Positions 1-10,387 of a stretch of 64,000 nt of DNA are shown here, piece by piece. Numbering within the stretch: the first letter of the stretch is position 1; every line of letters begins with the position of its first letter. Under the pieces are notes generated by a model that saw nothing but the letters and a program-made list of their open reading frames with translations, ran no database searches and was not told the origin of the DNA. The translations under genes were made by a program, and so were the position numbers. This DNA comes from Caldimonas thermodepolymerans (GTDB lineage: Bacteria; Pseudomonadota; Gammaproteobacteria; Burkholderiales; Burkholderiaceae_C): assembly GCF_015476235.1 (NCBI RefSeq), contig NZ_CP064338.1:806001-870000 (forward strand), given 5' to 3'.

Positions 1-107
1 TAGGGGAAACAGTGGAGCGACCGCGGGTTCCCACTCGGGTCCAATCCACACGCACAGTCAGGTCCGGTGCCGCGTGCGGCCCCCCTAGCCACACAGGAGT
101 GACATCG

Positions 108-3100
108 ATGGACATGAACCGGAGGCAGTTCTTCCGGGTCAGCGCCGCCGGGCTGGTTGGGTCCAGCCTGGTCGCGATGGGCTTCTCGCCCACCGCAGCG
201 CTGGCCGAGACGCGCAACTTCAAGCTCGCCCGTACCACCGAAAGCCGCAGCATCTGCCCGTACTGCTCGGTCAGCTGCGGGCTGGTCATCTACACGCTGG
301 GCGACAAGGCCAAGAACGTCAAGTCGTCGATCATCCACATCGAAGGCGACCCGGACCACCCCGTCAACCGCGGCACGCTGTGCCCCAAGGGCGCGGGCGT
401 GATGGACATGATCCAGTCGCCGAACCGGGTGCTGTACCCGCAGGTGCGCGAGCCCGGCAGCAACGAATGGAAGCGGATCACCTGGGATGAGGCGCTCACC
501 CGCATCGCGCGCCACATGAAGGACGACCGCGATGCCAACCTGATCCGCACCAACGACAAGGGCGTGACGGTCAACCGCTGGAACTCGGTGGCGTTCCTGA
601 TCTCGTCCGCCTCGTCCAACGAATCAGGCTACCTGAGCGTGAAGGTCGCTCGTGGCCTGGGGATGGTCGCACTCGATACACAGGCACGCATCTGACACGC
701 GCCGACGGTGTCCAGTCTGGGCCCGACTTTCGGTCGCGGAGCGATGACCAACTCGTGGACCGACATCCGCAACACGGATCTGGTCCTGATCATGGGCGGC
801 AACGCCGCCGAGGCACACCCGTGCGGTTTCAAGTGGGTGACCGAGGCGATGCAGCACCGCAAGGCCAAGCTCATCGTGGTCGACCCGCGCTTCACGCGCT
901 CGGCTGCGGTGGCGGACGTCTATGCCCCCATCCGCGTGGGGACCGACATCGCCTTCCTGGGCGGCGTCATCAACTACCTGCTGAGCAACGACAAGATCCA
1001 CCTCGAGTACGCCAAGTTCAACACCGACCTCACGTTCCTGCTGAAGCCGGAGTTCTCGTTCGACAACGGCCTGTTCAGCGGCTACAACGAGGAGCGCCGC
1101 GCCTATGACAAGTCGACCTGGGGCTACCAGATCGGCGAGGACGGCTACGTCAAGGTCGACGAAACCTTGCAGGACCCGCTGTGCGTGTACCAGCAGCTGA
1201 AGAAGCACTACAGCCGCTACACGCCGGAGATGGTCAGCCGCATCTGCGGCACGCCGCAGGACAAGTTCCTGCAGATCTGCGAGATGATCGGGGAGACCTC
1301 GGCGCCGGACAAGGTGATGACCATCATGTACGCGCTCGGCTGGACCCAGCACTCGGTGGGCTCGCAGAACATCCGGACGATGGCCATGATCCAGCTGCTG
1401 CTGGGCAACATGGGCCGTCCGGGCGGCGGGGTCAACGCGCTGCGGGGCCATGCCAACGTGCAGGGCATCACCGACATGAACGCCTACTCGGACGTGCTGT
1501 CGGGCTACATGAGCGCGCCCACCGACGCGGACACCAACCGCGCCGAGTACCTGGCGCGCCGCACGCTCAAGCCGCTGCGGCCGAACCAGATGTCGTTCCC
1601 GCAGAACTTCCCGAAGTGGCACACCAGCCTGATGAAGGCGTACTACGGCGACGCCGCGACGGCGGAGAACGACTACTGCTACGACTGGATCCCGAAGCGT
1701 GATGCAGGCTACGACGTCCTGCACATCTTCGAGCTGATGCACCAGGGCAAGATCAACGGCTTCCTCGTGCAGGGCTTCAACCCGATCGCGGCGGTGCCCA
1801 ACAAGAAGAAGCTGTCGGCGGCGCTGAGCAAGCTGAAGTACCTGGTCATCATGGACCCGCTCGAGACCGAGACCAGCGAGTTCTGGAAGAACTACGGTCC
1901 GCTCAACGACGTGGATCCGGCCACGATCCAGACCGAGGTGTTCCGGCTGCCGACCGCCTGCTTCGCAGAGGAGGCGGGCACGTTCACCAACTCCAGCCGC
2001 GTCATCTCGTGGAAGGAGAAGGCGGTCGACCCGCCGGGCGAGGCCAAGCCCGACTCGGAGATCATCGCGCGCCTGTTCATGAAGCTGCGCCAGCTGTACG
2101 CCAAGGAAGGCGGCACGCTGCCCGAGCCGATTGCGGCGCTGACCTGGCCGTACCTCAACCCGAACGTGCCGTCGCCCGTCGAGCTGCTGCGCGAGATCAA
2201 CGGCCGTGCGCTGCGCGACGTGCTCGCGCCGCCCGATCCGAAGAACCCGGACGCGCCGCGCGCCGTGCTGGTGAAGGCCGGCGAACAGCTGCCGGGCTTC
2301 GCGCTGCTGCAGGACGACGGCTCGACCGCGTGCGGCAACTGGATCTACAGCGGCTGCTTCACGCAGGCGGGCAACATGACCGCGCGGCGCGACACGTCCG
2401 ACCCCAGTGGCCTGGGCGTGTACCCGAACTGGGGCTTCGCGTGGCCGGCCAACCGCCGCATCCTGTACAACCGGGCGTCGGCCGACCCGTCGGGCAAGCC
2501 GTGGGATCCGAGCCGCACCTACCTGTACTGGAACGGCAGGTCCTGGGCCGGTGCGGACGTGCCCGACATGCGGCCCAACGCGAAGCCCGAGGAGGGCGTG
2601 GGCTCGTTCATCATGAACCCCGAGGGCGTGGCGCGCCTGCATGCCGTCGGCATGGCCGACGGGCCGTTCCCCGAGCACTACGAGCCCTTCGAGACGCCGG
2701 TGGGCGTGAACCTGATGTGCCCGGACAACCCGAAGGCCGTCAGCAACCCGGCCGCGCGCGTGTTCAAGGGCGACCTCGAGGCGTTCGGCACCAAGGAGGA
2801 GTTCCCGTACGCGGCGACCACCTATCGCCTGACCGAGCACCACCACTTCTGGACCAAGCACGCGCGCAGCAATGCGGTCGTGCAGCCCGCGCCGTTCGTC
2901 GAGATCGGCGAGGAGCTGGCCCGCGAGAAGGGGATCCGGCAGGGCGACAAGGTGCGCGTGCGCAGCAACCGCGGCGAGGTCATCGCCGCGGCGGTGGTCA
3001 CGCGGCGCATCAAGGGGCTCCATGTCGACGGCAAGGTCATCCACACCGTCGGCATCCCGATCCACTGGGGCTTCAAGGGCGTGACGCAGAACGGCTACCT

Positions 3101-3188
3101 CGCCAACTCGCTGACGCCGTTCGTCGGGGATGCGAACTCGCAGACCCCGGAGTTCAAGGCGTTCCTCGTGAATATCGAGAAGGTGTGA
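108..3188 (+). CDS. fdnG: Formate dehydrogenase-N/O major subunit, selenoprotein
   Basis: Molybdopterin- and selenocysteine-containing catalytic subunit that oxidises formate in the periplasm and passes electrons to the FeS subunit. The frame is open from ATG 108 to 3188 except for one UGA at 693-695, which falls at codon 196, the Sec position of E. coli FdnG/FdoG. It is followed by His and by the family sequence PTFGRGAMTN. Read through, the protein is 1026 aa, the normal family length. A twin-arginine signal (NRRQFF, then a hydrophobic stretch ending TAALA) starts it. The [4Fe-4S] cysteines are C50, C53, C57 and C92. The ATG was chosen for its AGGAG site and because the Tat motif follows at once. 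fdnH starts 11 bp downstream. A standard gene caller would split this gene into 108-695 and 708-3188. Confidence 0.96.
693..722 (+). promoter_or_regulatory. UGA Sec codon with bacterial SECIS-like hairpin
   Basis: The in-frame UGA (693-695) is followed 14 nt later by a small hairpin at 710-722: arms GTCCA and TGGGC with GTC at the tip (one G-U pair in the stem). E. coli fdnG and fdhF carry an apical hairpin with the same GUC-type loop at a similar distance, and SelB binds it there. The assignment rests on this geometry and on selA, selB and selC lying within 12 kb downstream. Confidence 0.88.
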
Positions 3189-3199
3189 GGAGGTAGGGC

Positions 3200-4081
3200 A
3201 TGGCCAGTCTGCAATCGCTCGACGTGGTGGCCCGCTCGGCCACCACCACCCCGACCCCGCAGGTCCGCAACGCGGTCCCGCAGGTCGCCAAGCTGATCGA
3301 CGAGTCCAAGTGCATCGGCTGCAAGGCCTGCCAGGTCGCCTGCATGAACTGGAACGACCTGCGCGACGAGGTCGGGCAGAACATCGGCGTCTACGACAAC
3401 CCGGCGGACCTCACGCCGAGCTCGTGGACGGTGATGCGCTTCTTCGAGGTCGAACCCGAGGAGGGCAAGCTCGAGTGGCTGATCCGCAAGGACGGCTGCA
3501 TGCACTGCGAGGACCCCGGGTGCCTCAAGGCCTGCCCGTCGCCGGGGGCGATCGTCAAGTACGCCAACGGCATCGTCGACTTCATCAGCGAGAACTGCAT
3601 CGGCTGCGGCTACTGCGTCAAGGGCTGCCCGTTCAACGTGCCGCGCATCAGCGCCAAGGACAACAAGGCGTACAAGTGCACCTTGTGTTCCGACCGCGTC
3701 GGTGTGGGGTTGGAGCCGGCCTGCGTGAAGACCTGCCCGACCGGGGCGATCGGCTTCGGCACGAAGCCGGACATGGTCGCCTACGCGCAGAAGCGGGTCG
3801 GCGAGCTCAAGGAGCGCGGCTTCCAGAACGCGGGGCTCTACAACCCCGAAGGCGTGGGCGGCACCCACGTGATGTACGTGCTCAAGCATGCCGACAAGCC
3901 CGAGCTGGAAGGCCTGCCGGCCAACCCGACCATCAGCTCGCTGGTGGCGCTGTGGAAGGGCGTGGCCAAGCCGCTGGCGCTGGCCGGCATGATCGGTGCC
4001 GTGCTGGCCGGGTTCTTCCACTACATGAAGGTCGGGCCGGTCGAGGAGAAGGCCGACAGCGACGAGAAGGCGGACGCCTGA
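3200..4081 (+). CDS. fdnH: Formate dehydrogenase iron-sulfur subunit
   Basis: 293-aa electron-transfer subunit of the membrane formate dehydrogenase. Four [4Fe-4S] cysteine clusters are visible in order: [35 protein letters not shown] and CTLCSDR...CVKTC. A single hydrophobic segment near residues 250-272 would anchor it to the membrane, as in FdnH/FdoH. There is an AGGAGG-like site before ATG 3200. The gene lies 11 bp after fdnG and 9 bp before fdnI, so the three are one transcript. Symbols fdoH or fdhB would be equally correct. Confidence 0.95.
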   Translation: MASLQSLDVVARSATTTPTPQVRNAVPQVAKLIDESKCIGCKACQVACMNWNDLRDEVGQNIGVYDNPADLTPSSWTVMRFFEVEPEEGKLEWLIRKDGCMHCEDPGCLKACPSPGAIVKYANGIVDFISENCIGCGYCVKGCPFNVPRISAKDNKAYKCTLCSDRVGVGLEPACVKTCPTGAIGFGTKPDMVAYAQKRVGELKERGFQNAGLYNPEGVGGTHVMYVLKHADKPELEGLPANPTISSLVALWKGVAKPLALAGMIGAVLAGFFHYMKVGPVEEKADSDEKADA

Positions 4082-4090
4082 GGAGGCCCC

Positions 4091-4711
4091 ATGAGCAAGC
4101 TGATCCGACGCTACAGCGACGGCGAACGCCTGAACCACTGGGCGCTGGCCATCTTCTTCTTCCTGGCCGGCCTGTCGGGCCTCGCCTTCTTCCACCCGAG
4201 CCTGTTCTTCTTCAGCCACCTGTTCGGCGGCGGGGCCTGGGCGCGCATCCTGCACCCGTTCCTCGGGGTGCTGATGGTGCTCAGCTTCCTGGGCCTGTTC
4301 TTCCGGCTCTGGAAGGACAACCTCTTCGACGAGCGCGACCGGGAATGGCGCCGCAACGCCGGCCGGATGCTGCGTGGCGACAAGGCCGGCATGCCGCCGG
4401 TGGGCAAGTACAACGCCGGGCAGAAGACGGTGTTCTGGCTGATGGTGCTGAGCCTGCTGGTGCTGCTGGTCACGGGCTTCATGTTCTGGCGGCCCTGGTT
4501 CGCCCCGTACTTCACCATCGGCGTGATGCGCGTGGCGGTGCTGCTGCACTCGATTGCCGCGGTGGTGCTGGTGCTGACCGTCATCGTGCACATCTACGCG
4601 GCCATCTGGGTCAAGGGCACGGTGCGCGCGATGACGCGCGGCACGGTGTCCGAGGCCTGGGCGCGGCAGAACCATCCGCTGTGGCATCGCGAAGTGACGC
4701 AGGGCAAGTGA
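4091..4711 (+). CDS. fdnI: Formate dehydrogenase cytochrome b556 subunit
   Basis: 206-aa integral membrane protein with four hydrophobic segments and several histidines in them, as expected of the di-haem b gamma subunit that passes electrons from FdnH to quinone. It opens with RRYSDGERLNHW, typical of FdnI/FdoI. A ribosome site (AGGAGG) precedes ATG 4091. It completes the structural operon fdnGHI. Confidence 0.93.
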   Translation: MSKLIRRYSDGERLNHWALAIFFFLAGLSGLAFFHPSLFFFSHLFGGGAWARILHPFLGVLMVLSFLGLFFRLWKDNLFDERDREWRRNAGRMLRGDKAGMPPVGKYNAGQKTVFWLMVLSLLVLLVTGFMFWRPWFAPYFTIGVMRVAVLLHSIAAVVLVLTVIVHIYAAIWVKGTVRAMTRGTVSEAWARQNHPLWHREVTQGK

Positions 4712-4757
4712 GGCGGGCCATGGGGTGCCGGTTGCACGCAAAGGAGACAATGAACGC

Positions 4758-5774
4758 ATGACAGCCACGGGAACGGTGCGGGTGATGCCCGTCGAGGAGA
4801 TCGTCGCGCGCGGTGGCGGCAACGTGCCGTACCTGGCGCCGCCGGCGCGCGGGACCGTCTTCGCCGAACGGGGCATGCGCCTGCGCCAGCTCGCCGCCTC
4901 GCACGCGATGGGCGATTTCCTGCGCTTCATGGCCGACGTCTCGCTGGCGCAGCAGGAGCTGCTGAACCGCCATCCCGAGGTGCCGCTGCCGGATGCGCAG
5001 GCATTGGACGATGCGGCGCGCTGCGGGGTGCCGCCGCTGTCGGCCACCGACTGGCCGCGCGATGCGGCCTGGCGCCAGGTGCTGCGCGACCTCGTCACCA
5101 AGGTGCGGGTTGCCGCGCCCGAGGCTGCACGGCCCGTGATCGACCGCCTGCTGCAATGGGACGACGTGCAGCTCGAGCGGCAGGCCGACGGCCTGCTGCA
5201 CGGCGTGATGCACGGGCTGGACCTGGCCACCGCACCGCTGGTGGCCGCCGCGCTACAGGTGCACTGGACGCACCTGGTCATTGCCACCCAGGAACGGCAC
5301 CAGGGCGGCGGGTCGGCCTTCGGCCGGCTCGACGACCACGGGCGCTGTCCCTGCTGCGGCAGCCGGCCCACCGCCAGCGTGGTGCGCCCGGCCGGTGATG
5401 CGCCGGGCCAGCGCTACCTGCACTGTTCGCTGTGCTCGATGCAGTGGCACATGGTGCGCGCGCGCTGCACGCACTGCGGCGCCACCGGGCACATTGCCTA
5501 TGAATCCCTGGAGGCGGCCGACGCGCCGGGCGACGAGCCGCCGCGCCTGGCCGCGGTGCAGGCCGAGACCTGCGACGACTGCGGCCATTACCTCAAGATC
5601 GTGCACACCGAGCGCGATCCGTTCGCGGAGCCGGTGGCCGACGACCTGGCGACGCTGACGCTGGACCTGCTGGCCTGCGAAGCGGGCCGGCAACGCTACG
5701 GCGTCAACCTGATGCTGCTGTACGGCGAACCCGAACCACCGGGAGACTCGCCTCCCACGCCGGGAGGTCATTGA
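4758..5774 (+). CDS. fdhE: Formate dehydrogenase accessory protein FdhE
   Basis: 338-aa cytoplasmic protein needed to make active respiratory formate dehydrogenase. The C-terminal half carries the rubredoxin-like cysteine pairs of the family: CPCCGSRP, CSLCSMQW, CTHCG and CDDCG. ATG 4758 was chosen because it follows the AAGGAGA site and matches the usual family length; a GTG at 4725 would only add a few residues. Its TGA overlaps the ATG of selA, so enzyme maturation and selenium insertion are translationally coupled. Confidence 0.93.
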   Translation: MTATGTVRVMPVEEIVARGGGNVPYLAPPARGTVFAERGMRLRQLAASHAMGDFLRFMADVSLAQQELLNRHPEVPLPDAQALDDAARCGVPPLSATDWPRDAAWRQVLRDLVTKVRVAAPEAARPVIDRLLQWDDVQLERQADGLLHGVMHGLDLATAPLVAAALQVHWTHLVIATQERHQGGGSAFGRLDDHGRCPCCGSRPTASVVRPAGDAPGQRYLHCSLCSMQWHMVRARCTHCGATGHIAYESLEAADAPGDEPPRLAAVQAETCDDCGHYLKIVHTERDPFAEPVADDLATLTLDLLACEAGRQRYGVNLMLLYGEPEPPGDSPPTPGGH

Positions 5775-7216
5775 TGGCCCGGCCCAGCGAGTCCGTCGTG
5801 TACGGTTCCCAGGCCAGCCCCAAGGACCTGCCCTCCGTGGACCGTCTGTTGCGCCAGCCCGCCGTGGCGGCGCTCGTCGACACCCATGGCCACACGCTGG
5901 TCGCCGCGGAAGTGCGCGCGATGCTCGACGCGCTGCGCGCCCGCGCGGTGGCGGGCGAGCTGACGCAGGCCGAGGTGGAGCCCGGGGCGCTGGCTGCCCG
6001 GCTGGCCGGACGCGTCGAGGCGCGCCTGGCCCCCCGCATGCGCGCGGTGCTCAACCTGACCGGCACGGTGCTGCACACCAACCTCGGCCGCGCGCTGCTG
6101 GCCGACGAGGCGCTGCAGCACCTGATGGCGATGATGTCCGGGCCGAACAACCTCGAGTACGACCTGGCCTCGGGCGGGCGCGGCGACCGCGACAGCGTGG
6201 TCGAGGAGCTGCTGTGCACGCTCACCGGCGCCGAGGCGGCGACCGTGGTCAACAACAACGCCGGCGCGGTGCTGCTGACCATCGCGGCGCTGGCGCGCGG
6301 GCGCGAGGTGGTTGTCTCGCGCGGCGAGCTGGTCGAGATCGGGGGCGCGTTCCGCATGCCCGACGTGATGGCCAGCGCCGGCGCGCAGATGGTCGAGGTC
6401 GGCACCACCAACCGCACCCACCCGCACGACTACGAGCGTGCGATCAACGAGCGCACCGCGCTGGTGATGAAGGTGCACACCAGCAACTACGCGGTGCAGG
6501 GCTTCACCGCGAGCGTCAGCGAGGCCGAACTGGCCGAAATCTGCCGCGCCCGCGGCGTGCCGCTGGCCACCGACCTGGGCAGCGGCGCACTGGTGAACAT
6601 GGAAGACTACGGCTTGCCGCACGAGCCAACCCCGCAGGAGATGCTCAAGGCCGGCTGCGACGTGGTCACCTTCAGCGGCGACAAGCTGCTCGGCGGCCCG
6701 CAGGCCGGGCTGATCGTCGGCACGCGCGAGGCGGTCGGGCGCATCCGCAAGTTCCCGATGAAGCGGGCCCTGCGCATGAGCAAGCTGCCGCTTGCGGCGC
6801 TGGAGGCGACCCTGCGGCTGTACCTGCGGCCCGAGCGGCTGACCCGCGACCTGCCGACGCTGCGCCTGCTGACCCGCCCGGTGCAGGAGATCGAGGCGCT
6901 GGCGCGTGCGCTGCAGGCCGAGGTGGCCGCGGCGGTGGCGCCGCACTACGCGGTCGAGGTGGTGGCGTTGATGGGGCAGATCGGCTCGGGTTCGCTGCCG
7001 GTCGAGCGCCTGCCCTCGGCGGGGCTGGCGATCGCGCCGCTGCAGCGCCAGGGCATCGGCCGCGCGCTCGACCGGCTGGCCGAGGCCTTGCGCGGGCTGC
7101 CGGTGCCGGTGATCGGCCGCATTGCCGACGACCGCCTGTTGCTGGACCTGCGTTGCCTGGAAAATCCGGACCTTTTCGTGCGCCAGCTTCCAGCGCTGCG
7201 CGAGGTGCTGGCCTGA
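5774..7216 (+). CDS. selA: L-seryl-tRNA(Sec) selenium transferase
   Basis: 480-aa pyridoxal-phosphate enzyme that converts seryl-tRNA(Sec) to selenocysteyl-tRNA(Sec) using selenophosphate. The PLP lysine is K304 in FSGDKLLGGPQAG. The N-terminal tRNA-binding part and LNLTGTVLHTNLGRA are also typical. The ATG overlaps the fdhE stop codon by one base. No selD (selenophosphate synthetase) is in the window, so it must be elsewhere in the genome. Confidence 0.97.
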   Translation: MARPSESVVYGSQASPKDLPSVDRLLRQPAVAALVDTHGHTLVAAEVRAMLDALRARAVAGELTQAEVEPGALAARLAGRVEARLAPRMRAVLNLTGTVLHTNLGRALLADEALQHLMAMMSGPNNLEYDLASGGRGDRDSVVEELLCTLTGAEAATVVNNNAGAVLLTIAALARGREVVVSRGELVEIGGAFRMPDVMASAGAQMVEVGTTNRTHPHDYERAINERTALVMKVHTSNYAVQGFTASVSEAELAEICRARGVPLATDLGSGALVNMEDYGLPHEPTPQEMLKAGCDVVTFSGDKLLGGPQAGLIVGTREAVGRIRKFPMKRALRMSKLPLAALEATLRLYLRPERLTRDLPTLRLLTRPVQEIEALARALQAEVAAAVAPHYAVEVVALMGQIGSGSLPVERLPSAGLAIAPLQRQGIGRALDRLAEALRGLPVPVIGRIADDRLLLDLRCLENPDLFVRQLPALREVLA

Positions 7217-7254
7217 ATCCGTTTTCCGTCACGACAAGCCCACAAGGAGTACAC

Positions 7255-8616
7255 ATGTCGCTTGATCGACGCCACTTCCTCATCGGCGCGGCCGCCGCGT
7301 CCACCGGCTGGCTGTCCGGCTGTGCCAGCCCGGCCGGTTCCTCGTCCCCGGCGGCCACGACGCTGCCGCCCATGATCGGCCTGCCCGGCCAGCAGCTGAT
7401 GCCCAAGGGGCGCGCCCCGCGCGTGGTGGTGGTCGGCGGCGGCTGGGGCGGCCTGACCGTCTCCAAGCAGCTGCGCCTGAAGGCGCCGCAGGCCGAGGTG
7501 GTGATGCTCGAGCGCAACCCGGTGTTCTTCTCCTGCCCGTTGAGCAACAAGTGGCTCAACGACATCGTCGACGACAGCTTCCTCACGCACGACTACCTCA
7601 AGGTGTCGCAGGCGCACGGCTACAAGTACGTGCAATGCGAGGTCACCCATGTCGACCGCGCGGCACGGCGGGTCTACACCAGCCAGGGGCACCTGGACTA
7701 CGACTACCTCGTGCTCGCGCCCGGCATCCGCTACAACTACGAGGCCTGGTTCGGCAACGACCGCGCGGCGGCGGATGCGACGCGCACCCGCTTCCCGGCC
7801 GCCTACATTCCCAACGCCGAGCACTTCACGCTCAAGCGCGCGCTGCAGTCCTTCAAGGGCGGCGACTGGGTCATGACACTGCCGCCGCCGCCGCAGCGCT
7901 GCCCGCCCTCGCCCTACGAGCGGGCCTGCATGATCGCCTACTACTTCAAGAGCCACGGCATCAAGGGCCGGGTCACCATCCTGGACCACAAGCCGCGCAT
8001 CATGCCGATCGGCCCGGGCTTCCGTGCCGCCTTCGAGGAGCTGTACAAGGACTACATCACCTACGTGCCCAATGCGCACGTGCAGGAGGTGGATCCCTTC
8101 AACAAGCGCATCCGCACCTCGGCCGGCGACATGAAGTTCGACCATGCGACGCTGATGGCGCCGCACCAGGCCGGCGACATCGCCTGGAAGGCCGACGCGA
8201 TCGCGCGCGGCCCGGACGGCAAGCCCACCGGCTGGACCGACGTCGACCCGCTGAAGCTGCACCTGCGCGGCGACGACCGCGTCTACGTGATCGGCGACGC
8301 GGTGGGCCGGGTCGCGCCGACCTTCGGCTTCTATCCCAAGAGTGCGCACGTCGCCAACGCGCTGGGCCACATCGTGGCCGGCTACATCGGCGAGCGCCTG
8401 GCCGGCCGCAGCCCGAAGGACGAGTTGCCGGACAACCTCTGCTACATGATGGTCAATGGCAACCCGCGCGAGGCGATCAGCGTGCAGTTCGACTACGTCG
8501 TCAACTCGAAGGGCGAGATCGAGCAGACCCAGATCGACGACAACGAGCGGCGCGAGGAACTCGTCACCGAGAACTTCCGCTGGGCGTCGCTGAAGTTTGA
8601 CGACATGTTCGCATGA
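7255..8616 (+). CDS. Exported FCSD-type FAD-dependent oxidoreductase
   Basis: 453-aa flavoprotein resembling the flavin subunit of flavocytochrome-c sulfide dehydrogenase (FccB/SoxF). The start carries RRHFLIGAAAASTGW...SGCA, a twin-arginine-type signal that could also be a lipoprotein signal. A Rossmann FAD motif (VVVVGGGWGGL) is followed by FFSCPLSNKW and RCPPSPYERAC, the cysteine and proline motifs of this family, and by a second nucleotide site VYVIGDAVGR. FccB normally oxidises sulfide to sulfur. Here it is inserted between selA and selB, with a thioredoxin-like gene overlapping its end by 4 bp. Its substrate (sulfide, selenide or a disulfide) cannot be read from sequence. No cytochrome-c partner is adjacent. 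Confidence 0.85.
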   Translation: MSLDRRHFLIGAAAASTGWLSGCASPAGSSSPAATTLPPMIGLPGQQLMPKGRAPRVVVVGGGWGGLTVSKQLRLKAPQAEVVMLERNPVFFSCPLSNKWLNDIVDDSFLTHDYLKVSQAHGYKYVQCEVTHVDRAARRVYTSQGHLDYDYLVLAPGIRYNYEAWFGNDRAAADATRTRFPAAYIPNAEHFTLKRALQSFKGGDWVMTLPPPPQRCPPSPYERACMIAYYFKSHGIKGRVTILDHKPRIMPIGPGFRAAFEELYKDYITYVPNAHVQEVDPFNKRIRTSAGDMKFDHATLMAPHQAGDIAWKADAIARGPDGKPTGWTDVDPLKLHLRGDDRVYVIGDAVGRVAPTFGFYPKSAHVANALGHIVAGYIGERLAGRSPKDELPDNLCYMMVNGNPREAISVQFDYVVNSKGEIEQTQIDDNERREELVTENFRWASLKFDDMFA

Positions 8617-9236
8617 TGACGAGGGCACGGCGCCTTTCTCGCAGTCCCTCGCCCGACTTGCACGGGCCGGGCGGCATGCCTCCCGGCGGCCTGGGCGGGG
8701 AGGGCGCCGTCGCCTTCGTGCCGGCGCGGCGCCGGCTGGTGGCCGCGCTCGCGCTCGGCCTCGCGCTGCCGGAACTGGCGGCGCAAACCGAGGGCGGGCC
8801 GCTGTACCGGCCCTGGCCCCGGGGCCGCGCGACGCCCGGGCTGGACCTGCCGGCCTGGGAGGGCGGCCGCTGGTCGCTGGCGCACTCGCGCGGGCGCGTC
8901 GTGGTGCTCAACTTCTGGGCCAGCTGGTGCCCGCCGTGCGTCACCGAGCTGCCCTCGCTGGAGCTGCTGGCCGCGCGCCACGAGTCCGACGGGGTCGAGG
9001 TGCTGGCGGTGAACTTCCGCGAGACCGACGCCGCGGTGCGGCGCTTCCTCGAGCGCCAGCCGCTGACGCTGCCGGTGCTGCGCGACGCCGACGGCGCGGC
9101 GGCGAAGGCGTTCGGCGTGCGCGTGTTTCCCACCACGGTGGTCGTCGGCCGCGACGGCCGGGCCGCCTTCACCGTGACCGGCGAGTGCGACTGGGGCGGG
9201 CCGCAGGCCCGCGCCTGGATGGCTGCCGTCGTCTGA
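8613..9236 (+). CDS. TlpA-like thiol-disulfide protein
   Basis: 207-aa thioredoxin-fold protein with the active site WASWCPPC and the cis-proline region VFPTTVVV. A hydrophobic segment (VAALALGLALPELAAQ) after a long basic N terminus is probably a signal or anchor, so it should act in the periplasm. The ATG overlaps the stop of the upstream FAD oxidoreductase (ATGA), which argues for joint expression. It may reduce the cysteine pair of that flavoprotein or of the next gene product; this is inference from position. A later start near residue 22 is possible. Confidence 0.85.
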   Translation: MMTRARRLSRSPSPDLHGPGGMPPGGLGGEGAVAFVPARRRLVAALALGLALPELAAQTEGGPLYRPWPRGRATPGLDLPAWEGGRWSLAHSRGRVVVLNFWASWCPPCVTELPSLELLAARHESDGVEVLAVNFRETDAAVRRFLERQPLTLPVLRDADGAAAKAFGVRVFPTTVVVGRDGRAAFTVTGECDWGGPQARAWMAAVV

Positions 9237-9271
9237 CTTCGTCCTCTCCTTCGCTGCACAAGGAACCTGCC

Positions 9272-10384
9272 ATGACCTGTCGTCTCACCCGCCGTCACCT
9301 GCTGCGCACCGGCGCCGCCGCCGCGACGCTGCCCTGGCTCCCGCGGGTCGCCAGCGCCCAGGAGCGCCGCTTCGCACCACAACCCGACGGCTGGCGCACC
9401 TTCGAGGTGACCACCACCGTCACGGTGGCCGACGTGCAGGGCACCACGCGCCTGTGGCTGCCCATCCCGGACCTCGACACGCCCTGGCAACGCAGCCTGG
9501 ACCACAGCTGGACCGGCAACGCGTCGCGCGTGGCGATCGTGGCGGATGCGCCGCGCGGCGTGCGCATGCTCTACGCCGAGTTCCCGCCGGGGGTCGCCGA
9601 GCCGACCCTCGCGCTGACCAGCCGCGTGCAGACCCGCAACCGCACGGTCGACTGGAACCGCCCGGCCGGCGTGCGCGAGGACCCGGCCGTGCTGCGTGCC
9701 GCGCTGCGGCCGACCGAACTCAAGCCGCTGGATGGCATCGTGCGCAAGACCGCGCTGGAGGCGACCCGCGGCGCGCGTACCGACTTCGACAAGGTGCGCG
9801 CGATCTACGACTGGGTGGTCGCCAACGCGCACCGCGAGCCCAAGGTGCGCGGCTGCGGCACCGGCGACATCGTCACGATGCTGGAGACCGGCAACCTGGG
9901 CGGCAAGTGCGCCGACCTGAACGCGGTGTTCGCCGGCCTGTGCCGTGCGGTGGGCGTGCCGGCGCGCGACGTCTACGGCCTGCGCGTCGCGCCTTCGGCG
10001 TTCGGCTACAAGGAGCTGGGGGCCAACCCGGCCAACCTGACCGGCGCGCAGCACTGCCGCGCCGAGGCGTACATCGCCGGCCACGGCTGGGTCGCGATGG
10101 ACCCGGCCGACGTGCTGAAGGTGATGCGCCAGGAAACCCCCGAGTGGATCCGTGACACGGACCATCCCGTGGTCGCGCCGGTGCGCGCCGGCCTGTTCGG
10201 CAACTGGGAGGGCAACTGGATCGGCTGGAACACCGCCAACGACCTGATGCTGCCCGGCAGCGCGGGCAAGGCCAGCCTGCCGTTCCTGATGTACCCGAAC
10301 GGCGAGAACGACAGCGGCCGCTTCGACGAGCTGTCGCCGGACACCTTCCGCTACCGCATCCAGGGACGCGAGATCACGGCCTGA
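9272..10384 (+). CDS. Exported transglutaminase-like domain protein
   Basis: 370-aa protein with a twin-arginine-like signal (TRRHLLRTG...LPRVASAQ) and a transglutaminase/protease-like core. The catalytic Cys is in [11 protein letters not shown], the His in [11 protein letters not shown] and an Asp follows. Proteins of this family act as peptidases or amide-cleaving enzymes; no substrate is evident here. It is 35 bp downstream of the TlpA-like gene and 3 bp before selB, so it belongs to the same transcript. Confidence 0.85.
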   Translation: MTCRLTRRHLLRTGAAAATLPWLPRVASAQERRFAPQPDGWRTFEVTTTVTVADVQGTTRLWLPIPDLDTPWQRSLDHSWTGNASRVAIVADAPRGVRMLYAEFPPGVAEPTLALTSRVQTRNRTVDWNRPAGVREDPAVLRAALRPTELKPLDGIVRKTALEATRGARTDFDKVRAIYDWVVANAHREPKVRGCGTGDIVTMLETGNLGGKCADLNAVFAGLCRAVGVPARDVYGLRVAPSAFGYKELGANPANLTGAQHCRAEAYIAGHGWVAMDPADVLKVMRQETPEWIRDTDHPVVAPVRAGLFGNWEGNWIGWNTANDLMLPGSAGKASLPFLMYPNGENDSGRFDELSPDTFRYRIQGREITA

Positions 10385-10387
10385 CGC

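Noticed and set aside
693-708. Nonsense mutation or sequencing frameshift splitting fdnG
   Set aside because: The frame does not change, only one UGA intervenes at the exact Sec position, and selA, selB and tRNA-Sec are in the same block.
624-3065. 813-codon open frame on the minus strand opposite fdnG
   Set aside because: High-GC shadow of the real gene: low-complexity Arg/Val/His-rich translation, no motif and opposite to a well-supported coding frame. The same applies to other long antisense frames, such as those at 8564-12553 and 13426-16410.
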